DNA of 64,000 bases from Stromatinia cepivora (taxonomy: Eukaryota; Ascomycota; Leotiomycetes; Helotiales; Sclerotiniaceae): the NCBI GenBank assembly GCA_014898415.1, contig RCTD01000003.1:1426001-1490000 (forward strand), in the 5' to 3' direction. Positions 34,155-45,460 of the stretch are shown piece after piece; positions within the stretch are counted from its first letter, which is position 1; every line of letters starts with the position of its first letter. Position numbers and translations under genes: made by a program. The notes under the pieces are model-generated. The model had not been told where the DNA came from. It made no database searches and was given only the letters and a program-made list of their open reading frames with translations.

Positions 34155-36940
34155 CTACATGGCTTCATTACTCAAAGAACTTTCTGCCTCTTTTCTGGGC
34201 CTGGGAAATTCTCCAGGCACATGTAATTGACTAATGCTCTGTACACTTTGATGATTTTGTCCAGCAGCCAAAGTCGGGCGTCCGAGATCTTTGGTAAGGG
34301 GATCGAGGAGTGTCTCTACTGACTTTGGTTCAGTAGTAGTTGTGGCAGTTGTTGAAGCTGCCGTCTCCTGGGCTTCGTTAAACCAAGGGGCTGCGCTACT
34401 ATCACCGAGGCTACGTCCGCCAGACATGTTCATATCGGGAGCAGCTATGGCCATGGCTTCTAAGTCTGCTTGTTGTTGTGCTTTGCCTTCGTATGTGTTG
34501 TCGTCGGGCGCTGCAATCATAGTTGCTTCTTTATCTGCTTGTTCTCGAAGTTGATCCGCGTCAGGTGCGGCTATGACGATTGCTTCCATGGCTGCTTGCT
34601 CACGTTGTTTTTGGAGTTCGTGATTGTTGTATGCGGCTGTACCTGCAATGCCTAAAGCGGCGCCGCCTAGGCCTGCGGCAGTGACAGTGGTAGGTAATTC
34701 GTGTTGATTATTACGCGTAGTGTTCATATTCTGAATGGGTTCGTAAGTATAAGGATTCACACCATCATCTCTAGCAGCTTGATTTATCATCTGTGCGTGT
34801 GTCGGCGACGCGGGATTAGGGTCCTCTCCATAATTATGGCTAACACCACTTGCGGGCAGAGCTGCAGCGGTGATTACTGCATCATCTGCTTCACCTCCAA
34901 AATTGGAACTGCCGCTAGAAGGCGAGAGAGGAGCCTGTAAGCCACGCGCCGCATTGACTTGTAAATCTGAGGGAAATCTCCCACCTGGTTCAGGACGTTT
35001 CTGTTCTTGTTTGAGTCCTTGAGTGCTTATAATGGCTGACGTATGTGCTGAAAATGGTTCTTCGTCCTCCTCGTCCATGACTCCGTCGCTGCTGATGGAA
35101 CTAGCTCGTTGAGATGTACCACTGACGCTGCGGGCATGCTGACGCACAAACGCATTACGTTCTTGTGGAGACTTTTCCGTTAAAGTCTTAATGTCTTCGT
35201 ACCAAGCGAGTAGAGTATCACGTGTTTCTGCTCTAAAAACCCAAGAGTGTCCACGGTGTAATGCTCCAGTTTGACGACCTTTGAGTATGAACTTGTTGGA
35301 GGATCCTCCCTCGTTTGAATGAGAACCAAGTTTTTGCTCAGGTAGATAGAGAGACATGATGGGCGCTTGAAGTTTATCCGCAGAACGGAACTCATGTAGA
35401 TGAGTAGGAGAAAGGACGTACCAGCCGGGACTAGAATGAGAATTAGTACAATACCATTGATTATCACTTTTACTTCATCTCTTACGTGTAAGACTACATT
35501 GAAATTAGCAGGGTATCACACGCTTGTGGTTGGAAGGAATCACCTTTAGGAACTTGGACTTTCTCTCAAGGAGACCCTCTCTGATGCATCCAGCGAGCTC
35601 GTTATCCTGGCCAGGATATCTTATAATTTCTGGTGTTCTTACAGGGATCTTTGGATCAACGAAATATTCATCGTTTTCGACAAATGCAGTCCACTCATGA
35701 TCTTTTGGCATGGCAATAGGACCCGTGCGTAGTTCATCCACGGCGGTATAAGCAGTATCTGCCTCACGCTTCAAGATGCCTGCCAGGGCGTTATAAGATT
35801 TTTGAATCTCGCCGACGACGATGGCTTCGAGTTCCCGCCCAGAGGCCTCCAAGTTGAGATATGCCTGGGAATATTAGAGCCGAGCAATCGTGCACATATA
35901 TAAAACATACCTGGTGCAAGTAATTCTCTTCATCAATCTGCTTCTCGACCTGGCGATCTACAGCAAGTCTGAGCAAGTATGGATCATGCTTGCCAGTCAT
36001 TTGAGAGGGATTGACATCCGCTTGACCCAAACCCTCTTGTAATGCGGTCACAGCTTTTCGAGTAGCTTCCATCTCCTTATCCACGGAATTCTTGAAATCG
36101 CCCGATAAACCCTTGATCTCCTTGATTTTCTGTTGCAGATCGCTGCGCAAGCCTGTCAAGGCAAGAATGACATCTTGTTCAATGTCCCTGGACTTATTTG
36201 CCTCTGCGATTGCGGATTTGTGATAGTTGCGAAGGATTTGGAGGGCATCATCAATCCCACCAGTCGGTAAAAATACAGAAGGTGCCGTCGTATTGTTGAT
36301 AACATTCGAGACCTTTGAAAGACTTTTTGATCTGTGCTCGTATTGACTTTGGATTTCTTTGAAATAGAGAATAAGATCCTTTAGGACTTTACGCCAAGCT
36401 GTAAGTAGAAATGATTATTAGCGTATTGTCGCAGACATCAGGAAAGTGTCGGTAAATACCTTGAAATCTGTTTGCCAAAATATCCGTGGGATTTCCGCTG
36501 GTAGGGACAGGAGAATAAAATGCACTGTGAAACTCATCGATGTCACCTTGCGGATGAACAACCAAACTGCGAACACTTCCAGCTCTCGAGCTGCGTTTGC
36601 TACTACTTCTCTTTAGAGAAGCTTTCTTTTTAAGGGTTCCGCCTCTTGAAGGAATCAAAGTATCGCCTTGCGACATGACTGAATGTGGTCGATGCATATT
36701 GCCGTCTATTATTGAGCTTCCCCGTTGACTTGCGTCCCACTCCTCGTTAAATCTTCCGTGTGAGTTCTGGTTATGTGCAGGAGGCTCAAGGTTGTTTGTA
36801 GCGTAATCTGCCACTGCAGGACCTCCGTTCACGACTTGAGATTGTGGACGAGCTCGTGGGGTACTTGCTGCGCCGTATCCTCGATCTGTGTGTGATTGCG
36901 AAGGGGCAGGTATTGCGGAATTGGTGCCGACGGTAGACAT
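34155..36940 (-). CDS. SLM1: SLM1/SLM2-type PH-domain protein (TORC2 effector)
   Basis: Minus-strand exons 36940-36460, 36398-35911, 35864-35544, 35493-35486 (8 bp) and 35430-34155 give 857 aa. The N-terminal 130 residues are disordered and end in a Ser/Lys/Arg-rich patch. A helical F-BAR-like region spans about 140-425. A PH domain follows at about 430-540 (SYTPGWYVLSPTHLHEF..., KFILKG, HSWVFRAET). The C-terminal half is disordered, with three near repeats of the form QA..EA..IAAPD. Yeast Slm1/Slm2 bind PI(4,5)P2 at the plasma membrane, link TORC2 to its kinase substrate and affect actin and endocytosis. ATG at 36940 is the first ATG of the frame. Confidence 0.9.
35486..35493 (-). other. 8-nt microexon in the SLM1-like gene
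   Basis: Without it the F-BAR part (ending ...SKFLK at 35544) cannot be joined in frame to the PH domain (PGWYVL from 35430). The octamer TCTTACAC is preceded by a branch-like CTAAT and AG, and followed by GTAAGA. Splicing it in supplies Ser-Tyr-(Thr), restoring LKSYTPGWYVLSP. Flanking introns would be 50 and 55 bp. Confidence 0.8.
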
Positions 36941-38915
36941 GACAATTAATAAGGTTAGGTTCAAATCTGGGAGGGAGGGAAGTCGATGGTGGGTTGATTG
37001 TTGACGTAGTGGCTCAAGCTAAAATGGGTTGCGTGCTAAAAAAGGAACCAAGACATTAGACACAGCAATGGATCGAAAATTCAATAGAGAAGCAGGAAAT
37101 TCGCGATGATCTTGAGAATAGGTAAATAAGATGACTCTTGGAAATGAGAGAAATGTTTATTGTAGGTAGTGTAGGTAATTAAATATTGTATGTTTTGTTA
37201 CCTTCCAAGTTATGAGAATAGATGAATGATACTTAGATAGTTTGTGATTTGAACTAGAATCGAGGGGGGAGGAATATGTAATGTAGGTATGACAAGCAGG
37301 AGACTCCTTCATGGGGGGGGGGGAGGTTACCGATGACTTCCTGTATGTACCAGGTATGTATGTGTTTGCTTTGTGAGGCAAATCGAATAAAGAGAAATAA
37401 ACTGTATGACGCTTTCCGCACCAAATAATAAATAGATATAAAATATTGTATGGTATCATGAAAATTTTACTTCCAGAGGTGTTTCGTATGTAAATAAATC
37501 AAGATCAATAGCTTCATAAGAATTAGATACTACCTAGTAAACAAATCAACAATTCACCAAATCTGAAATTGTTCTACTTATGGCTATTTAAAGTTATGTC
37601 TGTTTTTCATAAGTACAGTAAAAGTAAGTATGAAATTGGATCTTAATTTCATAGGTGACCCAATGGTTCAGGATTCCATTCCCCCATGACGTGGATAATT
37701 TACTCCACTTTTATAGAACCGGGGGATATAAATGGTGGAGGGGTCGAGTCGGGTATGAATGAAGAAGGAAAGGCAAGAACGAAAGAAAGGAACAAGGAAA
37801 AAAAAAAATAAAGAACCTTAAATCAGACTAGGGAGCCGAAAAGTACTGAAAACGCAAATCTCAATTCATTGACCCACCAATGAATGGTACGAACGGGTTT
37901 AGATGAGGAACGAATAAGACGAATGAGGGTATTTGGAATAACTTCATTGCTTTGGGGTTTTGATGATGATGCTAGCTATTTCATAATTGAGATTGATTGG
38001 TTACGTTGTTGATGACTAAGTATATCCGATCATCAGAGAGAAATGACTTGTGCATCACTAAGGTACTGTACATCATTACTTGTACATCATCTACTGTAAT
38101 CATCTAGGTTAGGTTATTGTTCCTTTTCTTTCTCACGTGCTACATGCATATTCACACGTGCATCTTAATTTCTCCGTACATATTTCATTTCATGTTATTC
38201 ATATATGGATCTCACCAATTCTTTTTCAAATTTAAACCCGCACACTTCCGAGTCCCGAGTCCCGACTCCCGACTCCCGACTCCCCTACTCCCTACTAGGT
38301 ACTTTATTAGGATACAAAAAGATCCACCGCCAAAAATCACTTACAGAGTACTAAAATCACTACTGTATACTTGCCCCATACCAATTTACGATCAAGTGTA
38401 TCTTTTACTTGATTAAGTCTAGCATGATGATCTCCCGTTGGGATCCCCCTACTCATTCTGTTCCCCGCAAATGACTCGACCCATCCAGCTTGTTCCAGCT
38501 TCTTCCCTAAGGGGGATCGGAATTACGGGGGAAGCTTAAAGAAGCTTGAGAAAAGTACAATTTCAAGACATGTAAGACAAAGTCTCAATATATCAGTATA
38601 TCCAGGAAGGCGGCGACGAGGTATTAAGACAGGTCTACCAAATTTCTTGAAGGTTATTTTTTCAGTCCTTTTCATAACCTTTTCGGTAATTTTACAAAAA
38701 GCCTGCACAGCTGATTGAATACTAGGTAGGTATCTATTCACAGAGTGATTTCGCTAATTATTCTTCTAGGATCAGGATCGAGTTGGTCGGAGATGGAAAG
38801 GACATGGAATTCTAAAAAGAACCATAATTTGATTCCAATAATTCGGGTCTGTGTCATCCTTACAACTATCCACCACTTGACCCACGGAAGAATTTGAAGA
38901 TGGTCTAAGTCAATC
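36941..38915. other. Intergenic region with simple repeats
   Basis: No gene supported. Contains a G-run near 37,313-37,325 and a CGACTCC heptamer repeat near 38,248-38,288. Upstream sequence of the SLM1-like gene is included. Confidence 0.5.
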
Positions 38916-40627
38916 TCAACGGTTTGACTTCGGAATACACAACTTCAATTCTATGATTAATAATAGTGTCATCGCCAATGATTTCAACTTCTCTAACCTT
39001 TCTTCTCCACGATATCGTCGTTCAATAGGATCTGTGCGATTGCAATTTGCATAATCAACCCAGTCTTCCTCAACATGACCGTCTCTCATGGTTGCGATCG
39101 CTTTGTTCTCGAAGTCGAGGACGATGTCATGGTTTTCGGCGTTATGGTACCATGAGAAGCAGTTGCTAAGCACGAGGAAAGAGCAGAGTCAGCATTTCTG
39201 TGGCAGCATCTTGGAGGATCTCTCTTACAGCCATAAATGAACATGTTCGTTACCAAATGCCGAAGTGGCGGGAGGTAATTTTGAGGTTCCAGTATGCCAC
39301 TCGAATGCATAACCAGTAGCACCAGCGTCGGGGCAGGTAGCTAACAACTCTTTATAAATTTGGATAACTTTCAAGAAATTTTGGCCTCTGAAATCAGGAA
39401 AGCCCGCCAAGCTGAATCGTTTAAAATCTCCTTTTGCACAGGCGAAATCCAAGTGGTCGCTTAAATGTGGGTAGTGAGGAGTTGATGCTGAGAACATAAT
39501 TGGATTGAGATCTGTGAGAGGCTGAAATGCAAGAGCTGCTTCCGCTGGATCTCCGCTAAATTTGAGACTATCATTAAACGTTAAGGCAAGTGGGTACATG
39601 TGCATTTTTCCTTGACAGTATTTTTGCACGCGCAGCCTGTCCACCTGCTTGTGAGGGTAAGGAGAAGATTCAGGTCGGATGAAAACTTACATGAAATGAG
39701 GTGCAACTGCAAGCATTGGCTGGAATGCTGGTGGTGGTGCCATTACCATCATTATCCCAGCGGTGTTATACTTCGTGGTGACCATCAATTGTTCATTGCG
39801 CTGCACACTTCCTCCGCGCGATCTAAAGGATACAAAAAGTTGCCGACCCAGTGCGCGCCTGATAGGGACCCAAAGATTGACAATGGATACGTCTTTAAAG
39901 TCAGTTCTAGCACCACCCCAAACATCTAGCCTGCTCCTTTGATCACCCAGAGTAGTTCGGGCTCAACCTCTTCACTTGCATGTACAAGTGTACCATCAGC
40001 AGTGATAATTTTTGCTTTCAAATTTGATCGCATCCGAAACCGACCATACCAGTCAGAGTACTGATGCCGCCACCAAGACAGAAGGGGATAACTCCGACAG
40101 TGTTTCCATTGCCGGTTGCTAGGGTGAGATATGAATAACAGAACTTGAGACTACTGTCGGATGATTTAAGAAACCACTGTCTTACCTGTACATCGACCGA
40201 CTTCGAACAAGGCGGTAGATAGCTCCTTCATCAAGACAGCCCCAGTGACCATGACCGATGGGGATTCCGTATCAATACTGATTGATTTGCAGAGACCTAA
40301 GTCAAGAACGAAGCCCGACGAGTCAATAGTTGACCATGGGCTATGACCGCCACTTGCTGGCACGAAAGGAATTGAACTCTCGTGGGCTACTTTGACCTGT
40401 AATCTGTTATTTGTCTGAGGATCTCTGAGCTTATTGCGCAACTACTTACTATGGCGACAGCGTCAGCTTCGTTGGCTGGCCTCAGAATTGCTCCTGGTGT
40501 GTGAACGCTTATGTTCGACCATCGTTTTAAGACGGTTTTGAATTTGTTCTCCAAAGGATCTGTAAGAATTTCTGCCTCTGGTGAAAGTTTTGGAGCGAGA
40601 GTTGAAATAAAATCCGCAAAATGCCAT
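38916..40627 (-). pseudogene. FAD-linked oxidoreductase (berberine bridge enzyme-like), disrupted
   Basis: Coding blocks read in family order on the minus strand. First is IPFVPASGGHSPWSTIDSSG with the FAD-binding pattern, then GVIPFCLGGGISTLTGMVGFGCDQ, LVHASEEVEPELLWVIKGAG and HWVGNFLYP. The C-terminal substrate-domain block ends with FEWHTGTSKLP and NCFSWYHNAENHDIV. Lesions are a one-base excess in a T run (plus 40618-40621) right after ATG GCA, a frameshift near 40,020, an in-frame TAG at 39926-39928 and a frameshift near 39,790. The usual C-terminal end is also degraded. GT-AG introns persist (for example about 40,420-40,455 and 40,115-40,185). Such enzymes oxidise varied small molecules, often in specialised-metabolite clusters. 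Confidence 0.85.
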
Positions 40628-41419
40628 GGCTGTTCTTATCCACTGATTTGGACGTAAGTAAGGCTGGCGAAGAGAAGAAGGTAAAGGTGATATTGAGTGA
40701 TTCGCAAGAACGTTGGGAAAACGCAAAGGATGCTTATAAGCTTGATCTGAGATCCAACAGTTGGCTGATACTCCACAACACCAACTGCATTATTATTCCT
40801 TCTGCTGTTGTAGTGCCTGCAGTCACCACCGAAAGTGGTAACGAAAAAATATGTATATTGGGGTGGTGAGTTTGCATCCTAGTCCTTGTCCATCACAATT
40901 CTTTTCCTGTTAAGACCGATTGGGCATGGCATCTATTCGTAGGAGAAAAAACAGGCCGGAATTGACCATACGAATGTTATCCTCATCAAGACAATATATT
41001 TAGGAAAATATCTTTCTTTTTATTAAATAATTATAATTAAATCAATTTTTTTTTAAAATAAACACTTTACTTCTTCATCTGAATTATTATTCAATCCTGG
41101 AATTTTATATTATTCTAAAACTTCTATACAAATTTATGATTAAATATTGAATTATAATTTAAATTATTGTGTGGTTGTACATTGGTCAATTCCAGCCTGT
41201 ATTTTCCCCTACGTAGAGGCCCTCTCTATGCACAACGCAAGCTCTTACACGACCCCATGCTGGGCATGGCACCTAGAAAATATGTATAGAAATCACATCT
41301 GCTCATTTCCAGCGGCTTCTTAAAAGAGGGATAATCCGATTGTTGACTGGTCAGTGAATTTTTATAAATACATGATTTTTTTAGCACACACACAATACAC
41401 ATCAAGGCGCTGCAAAAAT
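40628..41419. other. Intergenic, with a short AT-rich relic at about 40,995-41,170
   Basis: No gene. The AT-rich patch resembles the RIPped island in composition and is probably a small repeat relic between the FAD-oxidase pseudogene and the short-chain dehydrogenase. Confidence 0.5.
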
Positions 41420-42197
41420 ATGGCAACAACCGCCAAGAAGATTGTTCTGGTCACTGGCAAGTAACGTGCCTTTTCGTGCTCACAGTATCATTGGAATCTA
41501 ACAAGTACTAGGTGCAAGCCGCGGCCTAGGTCTTGCAACTGCCAAAGCAATCGCTTCCTCGTCTCCCTCGTATCATGTCATTCGTGGAATTCGAGCAGCA
41601 AACTCGGATGAAACAAGCCAGTCCAATATCTCTACCGTCGAACTCGACGTCACAAAACCTGATTCTATCAATGCTGCTGTTAAAAATATTGAGGAGAAAT
41701 TCGGACAACTTGACGTTCTTATCAACAACGCTGGTGTCTCGAGTAAGCTCCCCAGTCTTGTAGATAATTTGACGGAGTGTATTTCCGTCAACCTGCTTGG
41801 CTCCACCCGCGTCACGGAGGCATTTATGCCTCTGCTTGAGACGTCGCCTACACCCATTCTTCTGTTCATCAGCACTGTACTAGGCTCAATCACCGCACGC
41901 TCTGATCCTACCCACCCCTTCACACAAATACAAGCTACCGGTTATCGCACCAGCAAGGCAGCCCTAAATATGCTCATGGCATGCTATACCCAAGATCCTG
42001 CTAGAAACCATCTGAAGGTTTTTAGCATTTGTCCAGGGTTCTTAGCCACTGGGTTGAACGGTCCTCCAGATATAATGCGAAAGATGGGTGCAGCAGAGCC
42101 AGAGACGGGTGCAAGTCTTATTCTCAGCGTAGTGAATGGTGAGAGAGATGCTGATAAAGGCAAAGTTGTTTGCAGTGATGGTGTTAGAGCTTGGTGA
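41420..42197 (+). CDS. Short-chain dehydrogenase/reductase (SDR)
   Basis: Exons 41420-41456 and 41512-42197 give 240 aa. The Rossmann cofactor motif TGASRGLG spans the intron. NNAG (in VLINNAGVS) and the active-site pattern with Ser in FISTVLGS and YRTSK follow, so the classical SDR catalytic residues are present. The intron must use a GC donor (GCAAGT at 41457) with AG at 41510-41511; the nearby GT would break the motif. It is an NAD(P)-dependent oxidoreductase of unknown substrate, probably cytosolic. It is the only gene of the accessory block (38.9-47.1 kb) with no break I can see. The neighbours suggest a former biosynthetic cluster. Confidence 0.88.
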
Positions 42198-43691
42198 TAT
42201 TGTCTCACTTCAATTCTCTCAACAAGTCTGCAATGATAATCTTCAATCTTATCGGTATTAGTCGGAATGTTAATTATGCTGCGCGAAGAGTTCCTGTGCA
42301 ATTTCTCAATCATCTAAAACTCTTTTGCAAGTCTTGACTTTTTTTTTCTTTCCATCCATGAATGGGAGTTGAGAAACATTTGCTGCTATCAGTTGTGCTT
42401 CATCATGAAACATTGAACTGCTCACTCAACTGAATAAGTCGGTCAAGTACGTGAGGACTTGGTTTATCATTTTGAAGTGCATCTATACTCGGCCACAATG
42501 TAAAGGGAGCTGGGCGCGACGATCAAGAATTCGTAGTATCATCGTTCAGTCAAGACATCTCATTTAAGCTAAATAGTATGAGTTTTCAAGACCCACCGAA
42601 AAGGTGTTGATTTGTGCACTGATATGAGGTGTTCGGCTGTATCCACACGCTGAGATAAAACATGTCAATGTCATATGCTGCAAATTGACCACACACAATT
42701 CCTATAGCTAGTGACACCAAACTAGATATTGTCCGAAGGGTTACTTTCTTACATGACAGCGGAAAAGAACATCGACATAACACTAAACTTCCTTCCAGGC
42801 GACATCCGAGTGGCCGAAATTCCCGCCGTCGGAAGTACCAATATGTATTCGTCTAGTATAAGTCCAACGGCAGACGGTGAGACGGATAGCCGGATGATAT
42901 TGTTTTTACCCTCGGAAGCCTGGCATCAATTATGACAAGATGTTGAGGTGTTGAAAAGGCAAAAACGATGATCGTCAGGACCGCATACGTTAGTGCCGTC
43001 TGGCTGACCCTAACCAGGAACAAATTCGAGACCACTTTAGCTGATTGAAGACATATAGATACAAGATGAAGAGGCTCAATCTGATAAACAGGAAAGTGAA
43101 AGGCGTAAGTATGGTAATAAGTTAGGCCGGTTGTAAAGCCATTAATGAGTTTTGTACTTCCATAACTACCAACCTAGCTCCCCTCGGCAAATCTTCACTC
43201 ACAACCAGGAGACCTAAACGCGGCACATCGCCCCACACACTGCGAAGCCACCCAGGAGCCGTAATTAATTACTTAGCCTTGAGAACATAATTGGAAACGA
43301 TTCGTCTGAAGAAGAATAGTTGCAGGAAGTAGGGTGGCACACAAGGATTTTCAATTATGTTTCAAACTTCTTTCCCCCTAAAACGATACTTTCTTGTATG
43401 GCTACAAATATCGTTGTTCTTCACAGAATATGTGTAAAAGGAGACATGACACCTTATATAACATGACGCACACAGATAGTGCTGGGTCAATCACCTACCT
43501 GCTTGATATGAATGCCAACATGCATATTGGCGGCACTCTGATACAACACCGCCGCAGCTTGTTGCAAGGCTGAATTAGGACGACATACCAACCTCGCAAC
43601 TAGCACTATCCCTATTCATTTTACACATTTTTAAGGTTACGTATTCCTATTATTCGAGGTCCCAATTCAAGCAAAACTGTTGTTGGTCGCA
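42198..43691. other. Intergenic, no gene supported
   Basis: A short + frame at 42729-42935 is unrecognised. Ordinary base composition, possibly holding decayed remnants. Confidence 0.45.
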
Positions 43692-44874
43692 ATGACGACA
43701 ATGGCTCAGAAGTCAGATGGCGCAAATGAACACCTCATTGTCCTCGTGATCGGAGGCTGCGGGTTTGATGGCTATCATCACCTTGTATGTCATTTTGTTG
43801 AAGATGCGACATTTTCTACGGTCACCGTCGCTAGTCGTTCTGCCCAACAAACCAGAGGCATCAACCGAGTTAATGGGGCGAGCTACTACGATGTTGATCT
43901 TACCAATCATATCTCAATTGAGAATCTGATCGAAGTTGTGAAGCCCACGGTGATTGTACACGCAGCGTCTCCATCTCCCGTAACAGGAACACCGAAAGAC
44001 TACGACAAGGTAGCGATCCAAGGAACAAAAGATCTTCTCAGAATCGCAAAAATGTCGAAGGATGTACGAGCTCTTGTTTATACCTCTTCATCGCTTCTGT
44101 GCAAAGGTCCACAGTATTAATCTTAACGAAGAATCTCCACTTGCCGACAGCGACCCTAAAGCTCCCGCCTATGCAAGAGCCAAAGCTCTCGCAGAGAAAC
44201 TAGTCTTAAGTGCAAACGAACCCTTACCAATTGATGAACCTACAAACAAAGTACATACATGGGAAGACTACTTTTGCACCGGAGCTCTGAGATTTCCAAT
44301 TATCTACGGAACGCATGATCCGATTTGTATACCCGGTGCTCTTAACGCCTTGCAAAAGCGTCGAACAAACGTAGTTTTGGGCAACGATGACAATCTCTGG
44401 AGTTTCTGCAGTGTCAAAAATGCAGCAGTCTCTCACGTTTTACTTGCACGAGCTCTCCTTTCCACGCGTAGACGAAGATCCTCTAACCCTACCACGGCAG
44501 ATGGAGAGGCATTTATCCACGATGGCGAAGCACGTAAATTTTGGGATCCTGCAAGGATGATCTGGAGGTTGGCAGGTTGTACGCCGAATAATGAACGGAT
44601 TTTCTATCTGCCAACATGGTTTGCGTTGGCCCTCTCATCATGCCTGGAATTTGTGTTCTGGATATTTACATTTGGGAGTAAACGGCCATATCAACTGGGA
44701 AAACAGCAGGTGGAGTATGCACTATTCGAACATACATATAGTATTCAAAAGGCGAAAATGATGCTGGGTTATGAACCAATTCAAGATTTTGAGAGGACGC
44801 TTGAGGAGGCGGTGATGTGGTCGCTGGAGCATGATGGCTGGGCAAAGAGACTTGAGAATGTAGTTGGGGGATGA
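43692..44874 (+). pseudogene. 3beta-hydroxysteroid dehydrogenase / Erg26-like NAD(P)-dependent reductase with a frameshift
   Basis: Two abutting frames form one protein. The first (ATG 43692 to TAA 44118-44120) has the Rossmann start VIGGCGFDGYH and ends SSSLLCKGPQ. The second, shifted one base at about 44,115, continues INLNEESPLADSDPKAPAYARAK with the YxxxK-type active site and a C-terminal hydrophobic segment (LPTWFALALSSCLEFVFWIF) typical of the membrane-associated family. Removing one T would restore a single ~393-residue frame. An Asp replaces the usual Leu in GGCGFLG. Family members oxidise or decarboxylate sterol-type substrates or reduce polyketide- or terpene-like ones. This may be a young pseudogene or an assembly error. 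Confidence 0.75.
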
Positions 44875-45460
44875 GACAATGCCAACACAAGGTTCTTTTG
44901 TAGTCTCGAAAAGCATTTCCCGTGATAACTTTCAATCTAAATATCTATCTACCATATCATTTAACATTCCGCTCGAGTTCATGTTCATTATGTGCTCCTG
45001 TTTTTGGAACCAGAGTAATTCTCCATTAAGCAGATCTTGAATCATTGATTTCTTAAAATTCACACTCGTATGCCATGAGAATTTGTGGGAGAGAACATGC
45101 TTCAGGACTACAGCCACTTAGAACTTCCCGGGGATTTCGGCGCATTACACTTTAATCGGCCAAAATAAGTAGGTGTTGAATCATCACGCCGTTCATCCAG
45201 TCTTTCATCACAACTGTTGGCAATTGGATTCCTTGCTGGCTGTGGTGTGGCTGTATTGTATAACGTCGCACATACTTCAGGCCCCAGTGTAGCAAGAAAC
45301 GAGCAACAAGAAACCAACGGAAAATGTTGGTTCTCTATACATGTAATGGGATTACTGTTAGACGGAAAGCCGCTAATATCCAACGCTGCAAAGTGAATTG
45401 TTAAATCAAACAAATCAACCTCAAACACTTAACATCGAAAAGGCAGATTCATCGACAAAC
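44875..45460. other. Intergenic, no gene supported
   Basis: Minus frames at 44666-45428 match nothing I recognise. Presumably the P450 promoter. Confidence 0.5.

Noticed and set aside
33865..34234. Met/Gly-rich minus frame and overlapping + frame
   Set aside because: Generated by CCAT/CGTAC simple repeats in the 3' flank of the SLM1-like gene.
38916..40627. RIP as the cause of the FAD-oxidase lesions
   Set aside because: Most lesions are single-base insertions or deletions, and the gene keeps normal GC content. Only one stop fits a C-to-T change.
45108..45428. 106-codon minus frame beside the P450
   Set aside because: No recognisable motif, no splice-consistent extension, and it overlaps the P450 promoter region; likely chance.
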